A stretch of DNA of 64,000 bases from Gammaproteobacteria bacterium. Its GTDB lineage: Bacteria > Pseudomonadota > Gammaproteobacteria > Thiohalomonadales > Thiohalomonadaceae. Where the stretch lies: the NCBI GenBank assembly GCA_026196275.1, contig JAPHTQ010000011.1:1-64000 (forward strand). The letters are read 5' to 3'. Each line of letters opens with the position of its first letter. Position 1 is the stretch's first letter. The translations under genes and the position numbers were made by a program. Of this stretch, positions 1 to 7,293 are shown in pieces. The notes under the pieces were generated by a model. That model did not search any database and was not told the origin of the DNA. It worked only from the letters and a program-made list of their open reading frames with translations.

Positions 1-69
1 ACGCAAAGGAGTGATTTTTTAGGAGCCCGTAATTACTCGCCCCTGTTTGCATTTGCTCCCTACCCAATA

Positions 70-140
70 CTCTCGCCAAGCCGCAAAGCCCGCCAGGAAA
101 AGGCCTGTTTTTCTTTGCGCGCCTGGCGGCTTGGCGAGAG
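70..140. repeat. 15-bp inverted repeat / long hairpin
   Basis: The arms at 70-84 and 126-140 are perfect reverse complements (left arm CTCTCGCCAAGCCGC). Further partly complementary GCCAGG/CCTGGC bases lie inside. It could fold as one long cruciform or RNA hairpin. There is no T-tract, so it looks like a dispersed intergenic palindrome rather than a terminator. Confidence 0.7.
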
Positions 141-183
141 GCCCATAGGGTTTTCCCGGATCGCGGCAGATAAGGTGGCCCAT

Positions 184-213
184 GGCCGGGAATAGAAGGC
201 TGCGTCAAGGGGG
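184..213 (+). repeat. Dispersed 30-bp repeat, copy 1
   Basis: This 30-bp stretch beginning GGCCGGGAATAGAA matches 4109-4138 with a single mismatch, in the same orientation. The second copy directly abuts a truncated tRNA-Gly fossil. Function unknown. Confidence 0.75.
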
Positions 214-240
214 CGAGTCGTTTACAAGAGCCCTTTTATC

Positions 241-299
241 TCTTTGCGTCTCGACAATAGGTTCCCGACATTGTCTACCACCGCCGTCCATGGCGGCGT
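241..299 (+). repeat. Dispersed 59-bp repeat, copy 1
   Basis: About 52 of 59 bases match 41085-41143 in the same orientation. The most conserved part ends in a near-palindrome (CCGCC, four bases, TGGCGG). It is intergenic in both places. Confidence 0.75.
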
Positions 300-655
300 T
301 GGCGCCTTTGCGTTTAAGGGGTTTTGTTGGATTTCGTTGCCTGTTCCGGCCACCACAGGCCGGCGATAACCCTGCAATCCTTGTGATTAATCCAGTTTGT
401 GCTGCATTGAAAATCTCTATATATCAATACAATCAATGGGTTAGGCGATAAAAAATCCGCCCTGAAAAATAACGCCCTATAACTTATTGATTTTATTGGA
501 CGTTGTATTTTTACAACAGAACGCCGTGTTGTTGTTTTTTTTCGAAAAAGCGCTTGCAATCAAAAATTATTGCCGATAGTCTCTTGTACGGCTTCTGAGA
601 AAGCCGCCAATTAATTCGAATTGATTGCACAACGTAAAACCACTAGGAGATACAC

Positions 656-1666
656 ATGAACAAGAACGTAATTGCTCTGGCAGTTGCCGCTGCAATGGCA
701 GCTCCGCTGGCCGCTCAGGCTGAAGTCAAGATTTCCGGCGGTCTGCAGGCTGAGATCGTATCCCTCTCCGGCGACAACGTCACCGAAGGCCTCTACATGA
801 TGGATGGTCAAGAAGGTGGTAACCAGAACTCCGGTAACTGGGGTTTCCTGAAGTTCTCCGCCTCCGAGGACCTGGGCAACGGCATGAAGGCGCTGGCCAT
901 GTACAACTTCAACGTTCGCGCTGACGATGGCAGCAATGGCCCCCGTGACGCCTACGTTGGCCTCTCCGGCAACTTCGGTACCATCCTGGCGGGTAAGATG
1001 AGCAGCCCCTATAAGGCCTCCACCGTCTCCTGGGACCCCTTCCTGACCACCTCCGCCCAGGCCCGTGGTAACTACGGTATGTCCACCCTGCACAACGGCT
1101 ACGTCAGCAACACCGTTGCCTACGCCAACAAGTTCGGCATGGCCAAGGTGAAGGCCGCCATCATCCTCGATGAGGCCGCTGACGATGCAGATAGCACCGA
1201 GACCTCCGGCGACCACGCCTTCAGTGTCTCTGTCAACGTTCCGGTCGGCCCGATCGAGCTGGCCCTGGCCCATCACGCTGCCGATGACTTCGGTACCGAT
1301 GTTGGTAATCCGCTTGTAGTGGGTGATGAAACTGAGACCGGCGACTTCTCCGCCAGCAAGGTGGGCGCCAAGTACGCCGCCGGCGCCATGAGCGTCGCTG
1401 CCCAGATGGAGATGATGGACTATGACGGCGACGACGTTGACCACGCCTACATCAACGGCACCTTCACCGCCGGCGCCAACACCTTCGCCGTGGCCTACGG
1501 CCAGCAGGACGAAGATGCGACCGACCTGACCAAGACCTACATGTCCGTCGGTGTCGTTCACGCCTTCAGCAAGACCACCACTGCCCACCTCGGCTACATC
1601 GGCCTGGACCACGACGATGGTACTGACGATGCCGGTATCGCAGCGGGCCTGCGCGTGAAGTTCTAA
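656..1666 (+). CDS. Gram-negative outer-membrane porin
   Basis: A 336-residue general porin of the trimeric 16-strand beta-barrel type that lets small hydrophilic solutes cross the outer membrane. A classical signal peptide ends at AAQA (about residue 22). The mature part alternates short amphipathic strands with acidic Gly/Asp-rich loops and ends in phenylalanine (RVKF), the usual outer-membrane assembly signal. The start is supported by AGGAGA five bases upstream of ATG. The gene is monocistronic, with a long AT-rich leader and a strong terminator immediately downstream. Substrate preference cannot be read from the sequence. The many acidic residues are typical of this family. Confidence 0.92.
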   Translation: MNKNVIALAVAAAMAAPLAAQAEVKISGGLQAEIVSLSGDNVTEGLYMMDGQEGGNQNSGNWGFLKFSASEDLGNGMKALAMYNFNVRADDGSNGPRDAYVGLSGNFGTILAGKMSSPYKASTVSWDPFLTTSAQARGNYGMSTLHNGYVSNTVAYANKFGMAKVKAAIILDEAADDADSTETSGDHAFSVSVNVPVGPIELALAHHAADDFGTDVGNPLVVGDETETGDFSASKVGAKYAAGAMSVAAQMEMMDYDGDDVDHAYINGTFTAGANTFAVAYGQQDEDATDLTKTYMSVGVVHAFSKTTTAHLGYIGLDHDDGTDDAGIAAGLRVKF

Positions 1667-1730
1667 GCGATTGCAGAATCGTTTAGGGTGTAGGAGCGGC
1701 AACGCGTAAGCGTTCCCCTCCTCGCAGGGA

Positions 1731-1757
1731 AACGGGGCCTTCGGGCCCCGTTTTCGT
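1731..1757 (+). terminator. Rho-independent terminator of the porin
   Basis: An 8-bp GC stem (ACGGGGCC/GGCCCCGT, 1732-1739 and 1744-1751) closes on a TTCG tetraloop and is followed by TTTTCGTTT. It lies 65 bases after the porin stop. Confidence 0.88.
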
Positions 1758-1772
1758 TTCCGGGAAATGTAT

Positions 1773-1820
1773 GATGGGCACGTCGCTTCGCTCCTTTATG
1801 GAGCGGACCGTAGGATGGGC
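1773..1820. repeat. Left flanking repeat of the toxin-antitoxin island
   Basis: GATGGGCACGTCG (1773-1785) recurs at 3114-3126, and the exact 20-mer GAGCGGACCGTAGGATGGGC (1801-1820) recurs at 3198-3217, both in direct orientation. The two copies bracket the toxin-antitoxin genes. Confidence 0.8.
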
Positions 1821-1871
1821 AAGGCTTCCGCGTCCTCGGCAACTGCTCCATGCGTTGCTCTACCTCCCAAT

Positions 1872-1951
1872 AATCAATGGGGTCAGTGTCATTGATTTTG
1901 GTGCTCAATCACAATCAACGACTCCGACCCCATTGATCCCGACCCCATTGA
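1872..1951. repeat. Inverted repeat with CAATGGGGTC arms
   Basis: CAATGGGGTC near 1875 is the reverse complement of GACCCCATTG, which occurs twice in tandem near 1927 and 1942 (a 15-bp unit). The structure lies between the porin and the toxin-antitoxin genes and is not explained by a terminator, as no T-tract follows. Confidence 0.6.
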
Positions 1952-2007
1952 TCCGCACGTCGCCGTTACCCGTTTGAAATCGATGCCATTGCCGGTCGCT
2001 TGAATGC

Positions 2008-2036
2008 TACGCCATTGGCGTATATCATTGCGATAT
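2008..2036. promoter_or_regulatory. Probable toxin-antitoxin operator
   Basis: A perfect 7-1-7 palindrome (TACGCCA T TGGCGTA, 2008-2022) is followed by ATATC/GATAT (2022-2026, 2032-2036), running into the toxin start codon at 2035. The position over the promoter/start fits autorepression by the HTH antitoxin. This is inferred from symmetry and position only. Confidence 0.55.
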
Positions 2037-2388
2037 GATTACGGTTGCAGAGACCGCCCCGTTCCTGCGAAAGATCGACACGTTACTATCCAGTGACGAG
2101 CGTGCTGACTTGATCGCCTATCTGGCGGAACATCCGAACGCAGGTGTAGTGATGCAAGGCACCGGCGGTATTCGGAAACTTCGTTGGGCTCGCCAGGGAG
2201 GTGGGAAGAGTGGCGGCATCAGGGTGATCTATTACTTTCATAGCGAATTGATGCCCCTGTATCTGTTGGCGGCATTCGGTAAGAACGAAAAAGCCAATCT
2301 GTCAGCCGAGGAAAAGCATTTATTGGCGAAAACCGTCAAAGAGCTGGTGACATCCTGGAGGTACAACAATGGGCAAGGCATTCACTGA
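2035..2388 (+). CDS. RelE/HigB-type toxin of a type II TA pair
   Basis: A 117-residue protein of the RelE/ParE superfamily, predicted to be a ribosome-dependent mRNA endonuclease. The conserved core GTGGIRKLRW (about residues 42-51) and the strand-forming GGIRVIYYF and LYLLAAFGK segments match toxins that pair with NadS-type antitoxins. The toxin comes first in the operon and overlaps the antitoxin gene by 20 bases, so the two are translationally coupled. A palindromic operator candidate overlaps the promoter and start. Length is normal and no frame damage is visible, so the toxin is probably functional. Target specificity is unknown. Confidence 0.85.
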   Translation: MITVAETAPFLRKIDTLLSSDERADLIAYLAEHPNAGVVMQGTGGIRKLRWARQGGGKSGGIRVIYYFHSELMPLYLLAAFGKNEKANLSAEEKHLLAKTVKELVTSWRYNNGQGIH

Positions 2389-2656
2389 AATAGCAGCAGG
2401 TCTCAAGGATGCGGCACAACATGCAAAGGGTAAAAATTCAGGTGTAGTGGAACACATGCCTGAGCAGATTAATGTTAAGGCAATCCGCGAGAAAACCGGC
2501 ATGAGCCAGGAACGGTTTTGTGCAACCTTCGGCATTTCTCTTGGAACATTACGGCACTGGGAGCAGGGTTTACGAACGCCGCGTGGTGCAGCGCGCGTCC
2601 TGTTGAAGGTGGTCGAGAAAAATCCATCCGCTGTGATTGATGCCGTAGGTGAATAG
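2369..2656 (+). CDS. NadS-type HTH antitoxin
   Basis: A 95-residue XRE-family DNA-binding antitoxin. The C-terminal half carries the helix-turn-helix (VKAIREKTGMSQERFCATFG, then TLRHWEQGLRTPRG), the hallmark of NadS/HigA-like antitoxins. The N-terminal 35 residues probably contact the toxin. It overlaps the upstream toxin gene by 20 bases. It should neutralise the toxin and repress the operon through the palindrome at 2008-2036. The RTPRGAARVLL segment after the recognition helix is typical of this family. Confidence 0.85.
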   Translation: MGKAFTEIAAGLKDAAQHAKGKNSGVVEHMPEQINVKAIREKTGMSQERFCATFGISLGTLRHWEQGLRTPRGAARVLLKVVEKNPSAVIDAVGE

Positions 2657-2700
2657 GGGCCAATGGGGTAAGGGATATCGTCGGCCTCTATTTCCATCCA

Positions 2701-2814
2701 TTGAGGGGTGATCGAAAGGGCTATTACAGCGTTCGAGTGACTGCAAACTGGCGCCTTACCTGGAGGATGGATGGGAAGGACGTGTTAGAAGTGAACCTGG
2801 AGGATTACCACTGA
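2701..2814 (+). pseudogene. 5'-truncated higB toxin remnant
   Basis: Reading the frame that ends at the TGA at 2812-2814 gives RGDRKGYYSVRVTANWRL, then a tail ending LEVNLEDYH. This is the C-terminal third of HigB (GDRKG...WRI...DYH signature). The stop overlaps the start of the downstream higA in the usual ATGA manner. No start codon or N-terminal HigB sequence can be traced upstream of about 2700, where sequence next to the previous gene takes over. The toxin is therefore deleted at its 5' end and presumably inactive. Confidence 0.75.
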
Positions 2815-3104
2815 TGAGTCGTGTACCTTCTCATCCCGGCGCGCTGTTGCGGGAGGTGATTCTGCCCGAGACCGGTATGACTGTGACCAAGCTGGCCGAG
2901 GTTTGCGGTATTGCGAGAAATACGCTTTCGCGCATCGTGAACGAAAAGGCGGATATTTCCGAGGATATAGCGATCCGGTTAAGCCGTGCCCTGGGGAGTA
3001 CCCCCGAATTCTGGCTGGCAATGCAGAATCGCCATACGATCTGGAAGCTCCGAAACGAGCGTGACGCTATCTACAAGCGAATAGAGCGGGTTGAGGCGGC
3101 CTGA
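2814..3104 (+). CDS. higA: HigA-family antitoxin, orphaned
   Basis: A 96-residue XRE/HigA antitoxin. The family N-terminus HPGALLREVILPE is followed by a helix-turn-helix (MTVTKLAEVCGIARNTLSRI) and ALGSTPEFWLAMQ. In HigBA systems it binds HigB and autoregulates the operon. Here its start codon overlaps the stop of a truncated higB, so the antitoxin has outlived its toxin. It may persist as a neutral remnant, as an anti-addiction gene protecting against incoming HigB, or as a regulator. The fold itself looks complete. Confidence 0.85.
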   Translation: MSRVPSHPGALLREVILPETGMTVTKLAEVCGIARNTLSRIVNEKADISEDIAIRLSRALGSTPEFWLAMQNRHTIWKLRNERDAIYKRIERVEAA

Positions 3105-3113
3105 GCGAAACCG

Positions 3114-3217
3114 ATGGGCACGTCGTTCTAGCTCCTTCACCTGCAGGGATGCAGGTGAGGGGCGTGAGCAGGACGCGGAAGCCTTGCCCATCCTACCGAG
3201 CGGACCGTAGGATGGGC
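3114..3217. repeat. Right flanking repeat of the toxin-antitoxin island
   Basis: This contains direct copies of the 13-mer at 1773 and the 20-mer at 1801, separated here by about 70 extra bases. It also contains CTTGCCCATCCTAC (3183-3196), an inverted copy of GTAGGATGGGCAAG from the left repeat. The insert between the 13-mer and the 20-mer shows the two copies have diverged by insertion. Confidence 0.75.
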
Positions 3218-3410
3218 GAAGCTTGCGTGCCCATCAAACCGTAACTGGATTCCCGCCAAGAGCATGCGGGAATGACGAAGTAGTACAGCCGGGCTTCCTT
3301 AAGTATGTGTCATTCGGCTATGACCGCTTTAATCTCTAACTACCAGAACAGGCCACTTCGCCCATCGGAGGAGATGGCGGAGGAGTAAGCGAAGGTCTAT
3401 TACCGCCGTA

Positions 3411-3440
3411 AAAAAACCGCAAGGGTAGCTTGCGGTTTTT
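3411..3440 (-). terminator. Bidirectional terminator after tpx
   Basis: CCGCAAG (3417-3423) pairs with CTTGCGG (3429-3435), flanked by A6 on one side and T5 on the other. It sits 20 bases beyond the tpx stop and should terminate tpx on the minus strand. Confidence 0.88.
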
Positions 3441-3459
3441 CTGCAGCGTTGACTCGTTG

Positions 3460-3957
3460 TTACAGCGCAGCCAGTGCCGCGTCGTAATCAGGTTCCTGGG
3501 TGATCTCGGGGACCAGTTCGGTATAGAGGACCTTGTTCTCTTCATCCAGTACCACCACGGCGCGACCGCAGAGGCCCTCCAGTGGCCCGTCGGTGATCAG
3601 CATGCCGTAGTCCTTGGCGAAGCTCTTGTCGCGCATCATCGAGAGGGAGACAACGTTATCGATCCCCTCGGCACCGCAGAAGCGGTTCATGGCGAAGGGC
3701 AGGTCGGCGGAGATCACCAGGGCGACGGCGCCGGACTTGTTTGCCATGGCATTGTTGAACTTCTGGGTGGAGGTGGCGCAGACGGCGGTGTCAAGACTGG
3801 GGACGATGTTCAGCAGCTTTTTCTTGCCGGCGAAGTCTGCCAGGGAGACGTTGGCCAGATCCTTGTTGACCAGGGTGAAGTCGGGGGCGGTGCTGCCAAT
3901 GGCGGGCAGTTCGCCGTTGGTGTGGATGGGGTTGCCTTTGAGGGTGATGTCGGCCAT
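3460..3957 (-). CDS. tpx: Thiol peroxidase Tpx
   Basis: A 165-residue atypical 2-Cys peroxiredoxin that reduces lipid hydroperoxides and H2O2 using thioredoxin. The peroxidatic Cys60 lies in [10 protein letters not shown] and the resolving Cys94 in NRFCGAEG. The length matches E. coli Tpx, and AGGAG precedes the start. An additional Cys130 occurs in EGLCGRAVV, where family members usually carry a non-Cys residue. It could be incidental or a glutathionylation site. The gene is monocistronic with its own terminator. A tRNA-Gly fossil lies about 100 bases upstream. Confidence 0.95.
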   Translation of the reverse strand: MADITLKGNPIHTNGELPAIGSTAPDFTLVNKDLANVSLADFAGKKKLLNIVPSLDTAVCATSTQKFNNAMANKSGAVALVISADLPFAMNRFCGAEGIDNVVSLSMMRDKSFAKDYGMLITDGPLEGLCGRAVVVLDEENKVLYTELVPEITQEPDYDAALAAL

Positions 3958-4062
3958 TTTCGTTCTCCTGCTGGATTACCGCTGTTGTGGTTGGCTGTCA
4001 GATTTGACTCATTTGCTGACGATATGCGTTTGTTTGCCATCGATCAACTTTTTGCGATCAAT

Positions 4063-4105
4063 CAACTTTGGCAAGGTTGTGCTCCAACAACTGAGCTATT
4101 TCCGC
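4063..4105 (-). pseudogene. Truncated tRNA-Gly(GCC) 5'-half fossil
   Basis: Read on the minus strand from 4105, the bases GCGGAAATAGCTCAGTTG and onward reproduce the acceptor 5' strand, the D arm and the anticodon arm with TTGCCAA (anticodon GCC) of a proteobacterial tRNA-Gly, with about four changes in 43 nt. The similarity stops after the anticodon stem at about 4063. There is no T arm or 3' acceptor, so it cannot be a working tRNA. The 30-bp dispersed repeat (4109-4138) abuts its 5' end. Confidence 0.75.
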
Positions 4106-4108
4106 GTT

Positions 4109-4138
4109 GGCCGGGAATAGAAAGCTGCGTCAAGGGGG
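4109..4138 (+). repeat. Dispersed 30-bp repeat, copy 2
   Basis: Identical to 184-213 except for one base. It lies three bases from the tRNA-Gly fossil. Confidence 0.75.
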
Positions 4139-4217
4139 GGTAGTTAGCTGCCCGGGGTAAATCCGGGCGGCAAGGCCGGGACGGCGTTGGCGATATCGGC
4201 GTTGCCGGTTTTTTCGC

Positions 4218-4478
4218 TTACAGGGATTCCATGCGCTGGCGGGTTAACTCTACCAGTTGTTCACAGCAGCCGTGGACCTCGATACTGAGATCGTCAAAGC
4301 TATCGCCGCTGCAGAGAAATCGCGGTGCCTGCTGGTGTTCGGGGCAGACCAGGCCCTCCATGCGCACAGTGATGTTGTTCATGATCTGTTCCATGATATC
4401 GACCTGCACGGGATCTTCTGCGGTTTCAGGATTGATCTCTTCGCCACCGATGAGAAATGCAAAGTGGATGCCGGACAT
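4218..4478 (-). CDS. Conserved hypothetical, 86 aa
   Basis: A small acidic cytoplasmic protein of 86 residues with no signal peptide or membrane segment. It has four cysteines: CPEHQQ (about residue 45), FLCSGDS (about 56), and a CC pair in VHGCCEQ (about 71-72). These could bind metal, but no named family was recognised. It begins MSGIHFAFLIGGEE, and AGGAGCGCGCG precedes the ATG. It stands alone between the tRNA fossil and a lipoprotein gene. The function cannot be inferred. Confidence 0.65.
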   Translation of the reverse strand: MSGIHFAFLIGGEEINPETAEDPVQVDIMEQIMNNITVRMEGLVCPEHQQAPRFLCSGDSFDDLSIEVHGCCEQLVELTRQRMESL

Positions 4479-4694
4479 CGCGCGCTCCTTGGAGGGTTAG
4501 GAATATCCGGGCCAGTCTAGTGTGTTGCCTGCCTGTTTGCTATGCCACGAAAGTGGTAGAGGCGAGGCGAACCCGTGGGAACAGCATCGCCGTTTGATAC
4601 GGCAATGAGACCGGCATTGCAGGCCGGCTATGCGGGCCATCGGTTTTGCGGACAGGCACTGCCTATGTTCGATAGCAGGAGCTCCCGTGTTGCG

Positions 4695-5156
4695 CTAACG
4701 CTCTACTCTCCAGCTGCCATCGGGCTGCCTGCAGGCGGTGCCGTAGACTTTTTCGACGCGACCGCCGATAACCGCATCGATGGTGTATTCCCGGCAGGGT
4801 CCTGTGGTGGTTTCGTAGGTGTGTGTGGGGACTACCGTGTACTGGTTGCCCGTATCCGGATTGCGCCACTTCGCCGGCACACCGGTGCGCACGGTCTCCA
4901 GGGTCTGTGCCGTTTTCATGCGATCCACCTCATCCATGGAACGGCCGATGGAACCGCCGATCGAAGCGCCAATAAGCGAACCGGCAATGATGGCTGCGGT
5001 GCGTCCGTGGCCACCGCCTACATGGGAGCCCAGTACGCCCCCGAGAACGCCGCCGATCACCATGCCGGTCTGCTCCTGTGGCCCCTGGTAGGTGGCGCAG
5101 CCGCTGAGCGTAAACAACGTGGCGAGGGTCATGGAAACCAGGGTGCTCCTTATCAT
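4695..5156 (-). CDS. Glycine-zipper surface lipoprotein (17-kDa antigen type)
   Basis: A 153-residue outer-membrane lipoprotein. The signal peptide ends in the lipobox LSGC (Cys20). Residues 30-72 form a glycine-zipper segment (GMVIGGVLGGVLG, then GSLIGASIGGSIG) of the Rickettsia 17-kDa surface antigen / RT0821-Lpp0805 family. The C-terminal domain contains paired cysteines (TGPCREY and TACRQPDGSW). Such proteins are thought to contribute to envelope integrity. The gene appears monocistronic, and ATCATGATGATG at its start offers overlapping start choices. Confidence 0.82.
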   Translation of the reverse strand: MIRSTLVSMTLATLFTLSGCATYQGPQEQTGMVIGGVLGGVLGSHVGGGHGRTAAIIAGSLIGASIGGSIGRSMDEVDRMKTAQTLETVRTGVPAKWRNPDTGNQYTVVPTHTYETTTGPCREYTIDAVIGGRVEKVYGTACRQPDGSWRVER

Positions 5157-5297
5157 GATGATGTCTCCTTCACCGGCTGTGGCGGTGCAGTCAGGTCTCT
5201 GAAAGTAGAGGGTGGTGAGAGATATCTCTAATTTCTAGTGTAGATTGACCGGTTTGCAAGGTGGTGGGTGAAAAATCGGCGGGAGGTTGCGTCCTGC

Positions 5298-6506
5298 TTA
5301 TCCGCCAAGCAGATGATCATAGATACGAAAGCCCGCCAGATAGGTGCCGACGGAGGAGCCAAAGCCGGCGAGAAAGAAGACCAGCAGGGTGCGGGAGACG
5401 CGGTTACGCCACCAGCCACGCAGTGAGGTGACGTCGGAGCGCAGGGTGCCGAAATCGGCCACCCGGGGTTTGCGCAGCCACACCTCGACGGCGCCGGCGA
5501 CCATGCTGGCACCGACCATCGGATTGAGCGAAGTCCAGGGGGCGGCGATAAAGGCGGCGAGGATGGTCAGGGGGTGGGCGCCGGCGATCAGGGTGCCGAG
5601 AGCCGAGAGGGTGCCGTTGATCAGGATCCACTCCCACACCAGCAGACCGCCCAGCTCCGGGCTGCGCGAGAAGCCGATGGCAAATCCGCTCAGGATGACG
5701 GCGACGACCAGCCAGGGCAGCAGTCGCGGCCAGCGCGCGCGTGGCGGAAGTCTCTCAAGCTCGGTGAGGGTTGCTTGTGGCTCCTCGCACCCTTCACCGC
5801 GGGAGAGGTAGTCGGCCAGCCCCTTGAGATGGCCGGCGCCCACCACCACCAGCACCCGCTTGTAGCCTGTCCCCTCGCTCTCCTGGCACAGGCGGGCGGC
5901 CATGAAGCGGTCACGCTCATCGATGAGCGTCCTCTGCAGGGTGGTGGCCCGCTCGGCAAATTCGGCGAAGGCGGTCTCCAGGATGTCACCCTCCTTGAGC
6001 CGCTCCACCTCCTCTTCAGTGACCTTCTCGCGGGAGAGTACGCTGCCCAGCAGGCCGCCCAGCAGGGCGAGCCGCTGGCCGCGTGAGGCGTTGGCGTAGG
6101 TGCGTTTGAGGGTGATGCCGATGTCCCGGTCCACCAGCAGCACGGGGATGCGGTGGGCGAGTGCCCGTTCAATCGCCGCGCGCATCTCCGCCCCCGGTTC
6201 GATGCCGAACTGTTCGGCCAGCCGTTGCTGGTAGGCGCCCAGGGCCAGGGAGGCGGCGAGCATCCCCGCCTTGCCCTCACGGATCAGGCGGAACAGATCG
6301 GCCTCACCCCAGACATCGGGGCTGGTCAGTGCCGCGTGGCGGTGGGGGCAGAGCTCGACCGCCACCGCGTCGTAGTGGCCCTGATCGAGCTCACGGGTGA
6401 CCGCTTCGGCACTGGCCCGCGAGACATGGGCGGTACCGAGCAGGGTGAATTCCACCTCACCACGGCGAACGGTGAGGATCGGTTCCTGGTGCAGGGGGGA
6501 GGTCAT
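5298..6506 (-). CDS. TraB/GumN family membrane protein
   Basis: A 402-residue TraB family protein (relatives include PrgY and archaeal/eukaryotic TraB). The N-terminal domain carries the family motif LGTAHVSRAS near residue 23 and VAVELCPHR near residue 50, a Tiki/GumN-type metalloprotease-like fold. A late GAGHLKGL motif (about 223) supports the fold. The C-terminal third (about 260-400) contains three or four hydrophobic helices, placing it in the inner membrane. In Enterococcus, PrgY lowers peptide pheromone activity. Its role in proteobacteria is not established. It stands alone with no obvious operon partner. Confidence 0.85.
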   Translation of the reverse strand: MTSPLHQEPILTVRRGEVEFTLLGTAHVSRASAEAVTRELDQGHYDAVAVELCPHRHAALTSPDVWGEADLFRLIREGKAGMLAASLALGAYQQRLAEQFGIEPGAEMRAAIERALAHRIPVLLVDRDIGITLKRTYANASRGQRLALLGGLLGSVLSREKVTEEEVERLKEGDILETAFAEFAERATTLQRTLIDERDRFMAARLCQESEGTGYKRVLVVVGAGHLKGLADYLSRGEGCEEPQATLTELERLPPRARWPRLLPWLVVAVILSGFAIGFSRSPELGGLLVWEWILINGTLSALGTLIAGAHPLTILAAFIAAPWTSLNPMVGASMVAGAVEVWLRKPRVADFGTLRSDVTSLRGWWRNRVSRTLLVFFLAGFGSSVGTYLAGFRIYDHLLGG

Positions 6507-6673
6507 GGGGCAGGCGATTCGGTCGTTGGCGAAGGGGGATTATCGACCAACCGGGCGGGGGGAGACAACCGCTGCGGCGAAGGCCGATGGTTTTGATGAA
6601 TTTACCAGTGTCTTGAGGAGGCGGCGCCGTGATGCAGTAGACTAAGGGTTTTCTCATTCGGGGTGACGATTCG

Positions 6674-7216
6674 ATGTTGATGGATAAAGCGCAGTCGACG
6701 CTACTGATTATCGATCTCCAGCAGCGGCTGATGCCGGCGATCGAGGGTGGCGATTCGGTAGTGGAGAAGGCCGCCTGGCTCTGCCGTCTGGCGGGGATGC
6801 TGGAGGTGCCGATGGTGCTGACCGAACAGTATCCGAAAGGGCTTGGCCCGACCCTTGAGGCGGTGCGTGAACAGTGCCCTGCAGCCGAGCGGGTGGAGAA
6901 GCTCTGTTTCTCCGCGGCCGCCGAGCCGGCCCTCTCCGGCACGATACTGGGCAAACGCGACCAGGTGGTGATCTGTGGTGCCGAGACCCATGTCTGCGTG
7001 CTGCAGAGCGCCATCGAGCTGCAGCGCTCGGGCAAGCAGGTGTTCGTGGTCGAGGAGGCGGTCGGTTCACGTACCGCCAACAACAAGGCACTGGCGCTGT
7101 CGCGCATGCGTGGTGCCGGTATCGAGGTGGTCTCCACCGAGATGGTGGCCTTCGAGTGGCTGCGCCGTGCCGGCAGCGATGCCTTTCGCCAGGTCAGCCG
7201 CGAGTTGATCCGCTAG
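6674..7216 (+). CDS. Isochorismatase-family cysteine hydrolase
   Basis: A 180-residue hydrolase of the YcaC-like branch of the isochorismatase fold. The first catalytic Asp is in LLIIDLQQRL (about residue 14) and the nucleophilic Cys in ICGAETHVCVLQ (about residue 106). The loop LTEQYPKGLGPT is typical of the YcaC group. Substrates of this group are mostly unknown amides or hydroxamates. The start is ATG 6674, with an alternative Met two codons later. It is followed by a small membrane protein gene after 77 bases. Confidence 0.85.
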   Translation: MLMDKAQSTLLIIDLQQRLMPAIEGGDSVVEKAAWLCRLAGMLEVPMVLTEQYPKGLGPTLEAVREQCPAAERVEKLCFSAAAEPALSGTILGKRDQVVICGAETHVCVLQSAIELQRSGKQVFVVEEAVGSRTANNKALALSRMRGAGIEVVSTEMVAFEWLRRAGSDAFRQVSRELIR

Positions 7217-7293
7217 GCCGGGCGGTTTTCTCGCTCGCCACAGTCCCGGATACTGTACAATAGTGCTATGTCTTTTAGCCCGGGTGGCAAAAA

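Larger units (their letters stand above)
1..655. other. Gene-free leader upstream of porin
   Basis: No convincing gene lies in these 655 bases; the short open frames have no recognisable product. The stretch holds a 15-bp inverted repeat (70-84 and 126-140), two dispersed repeats shared with other loci (184-213 and 241-299), then an AT-rich tail (about 395-600) that probably carries the porin promoter and operator. A GTTGTA/TACAAC hairpin lies at 502-517. Confidence 0.6.
3105..3459. other. Repeat-rich gap between higA and tpx
   Basis: No gene was found. The gap holds the right flanking repeat of the TA island (3114-3217), a short ATTCCCGC/GCGGGAAT inverted repeat (3249-3273) of a type often scattered in proteobacterial genomes, and the tpx terminator (3411-3440). 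Confidence 0.65.

Noticed and set aside
611-1702. Long 363-codon open frame antisense to the porin
   Set aside because: It mirrors the porin codons, is composed largely of Gly/Val/His and has no recognisable domain, so it is a shadow of the porin gene.
4043-4069. Direct repeat ATCAACTTT as an OxyR or other operator of tpx
   Set aside because: The second copy falls at the end of the tRNA-Gly fossil, so the similarity is more likely coincidental.
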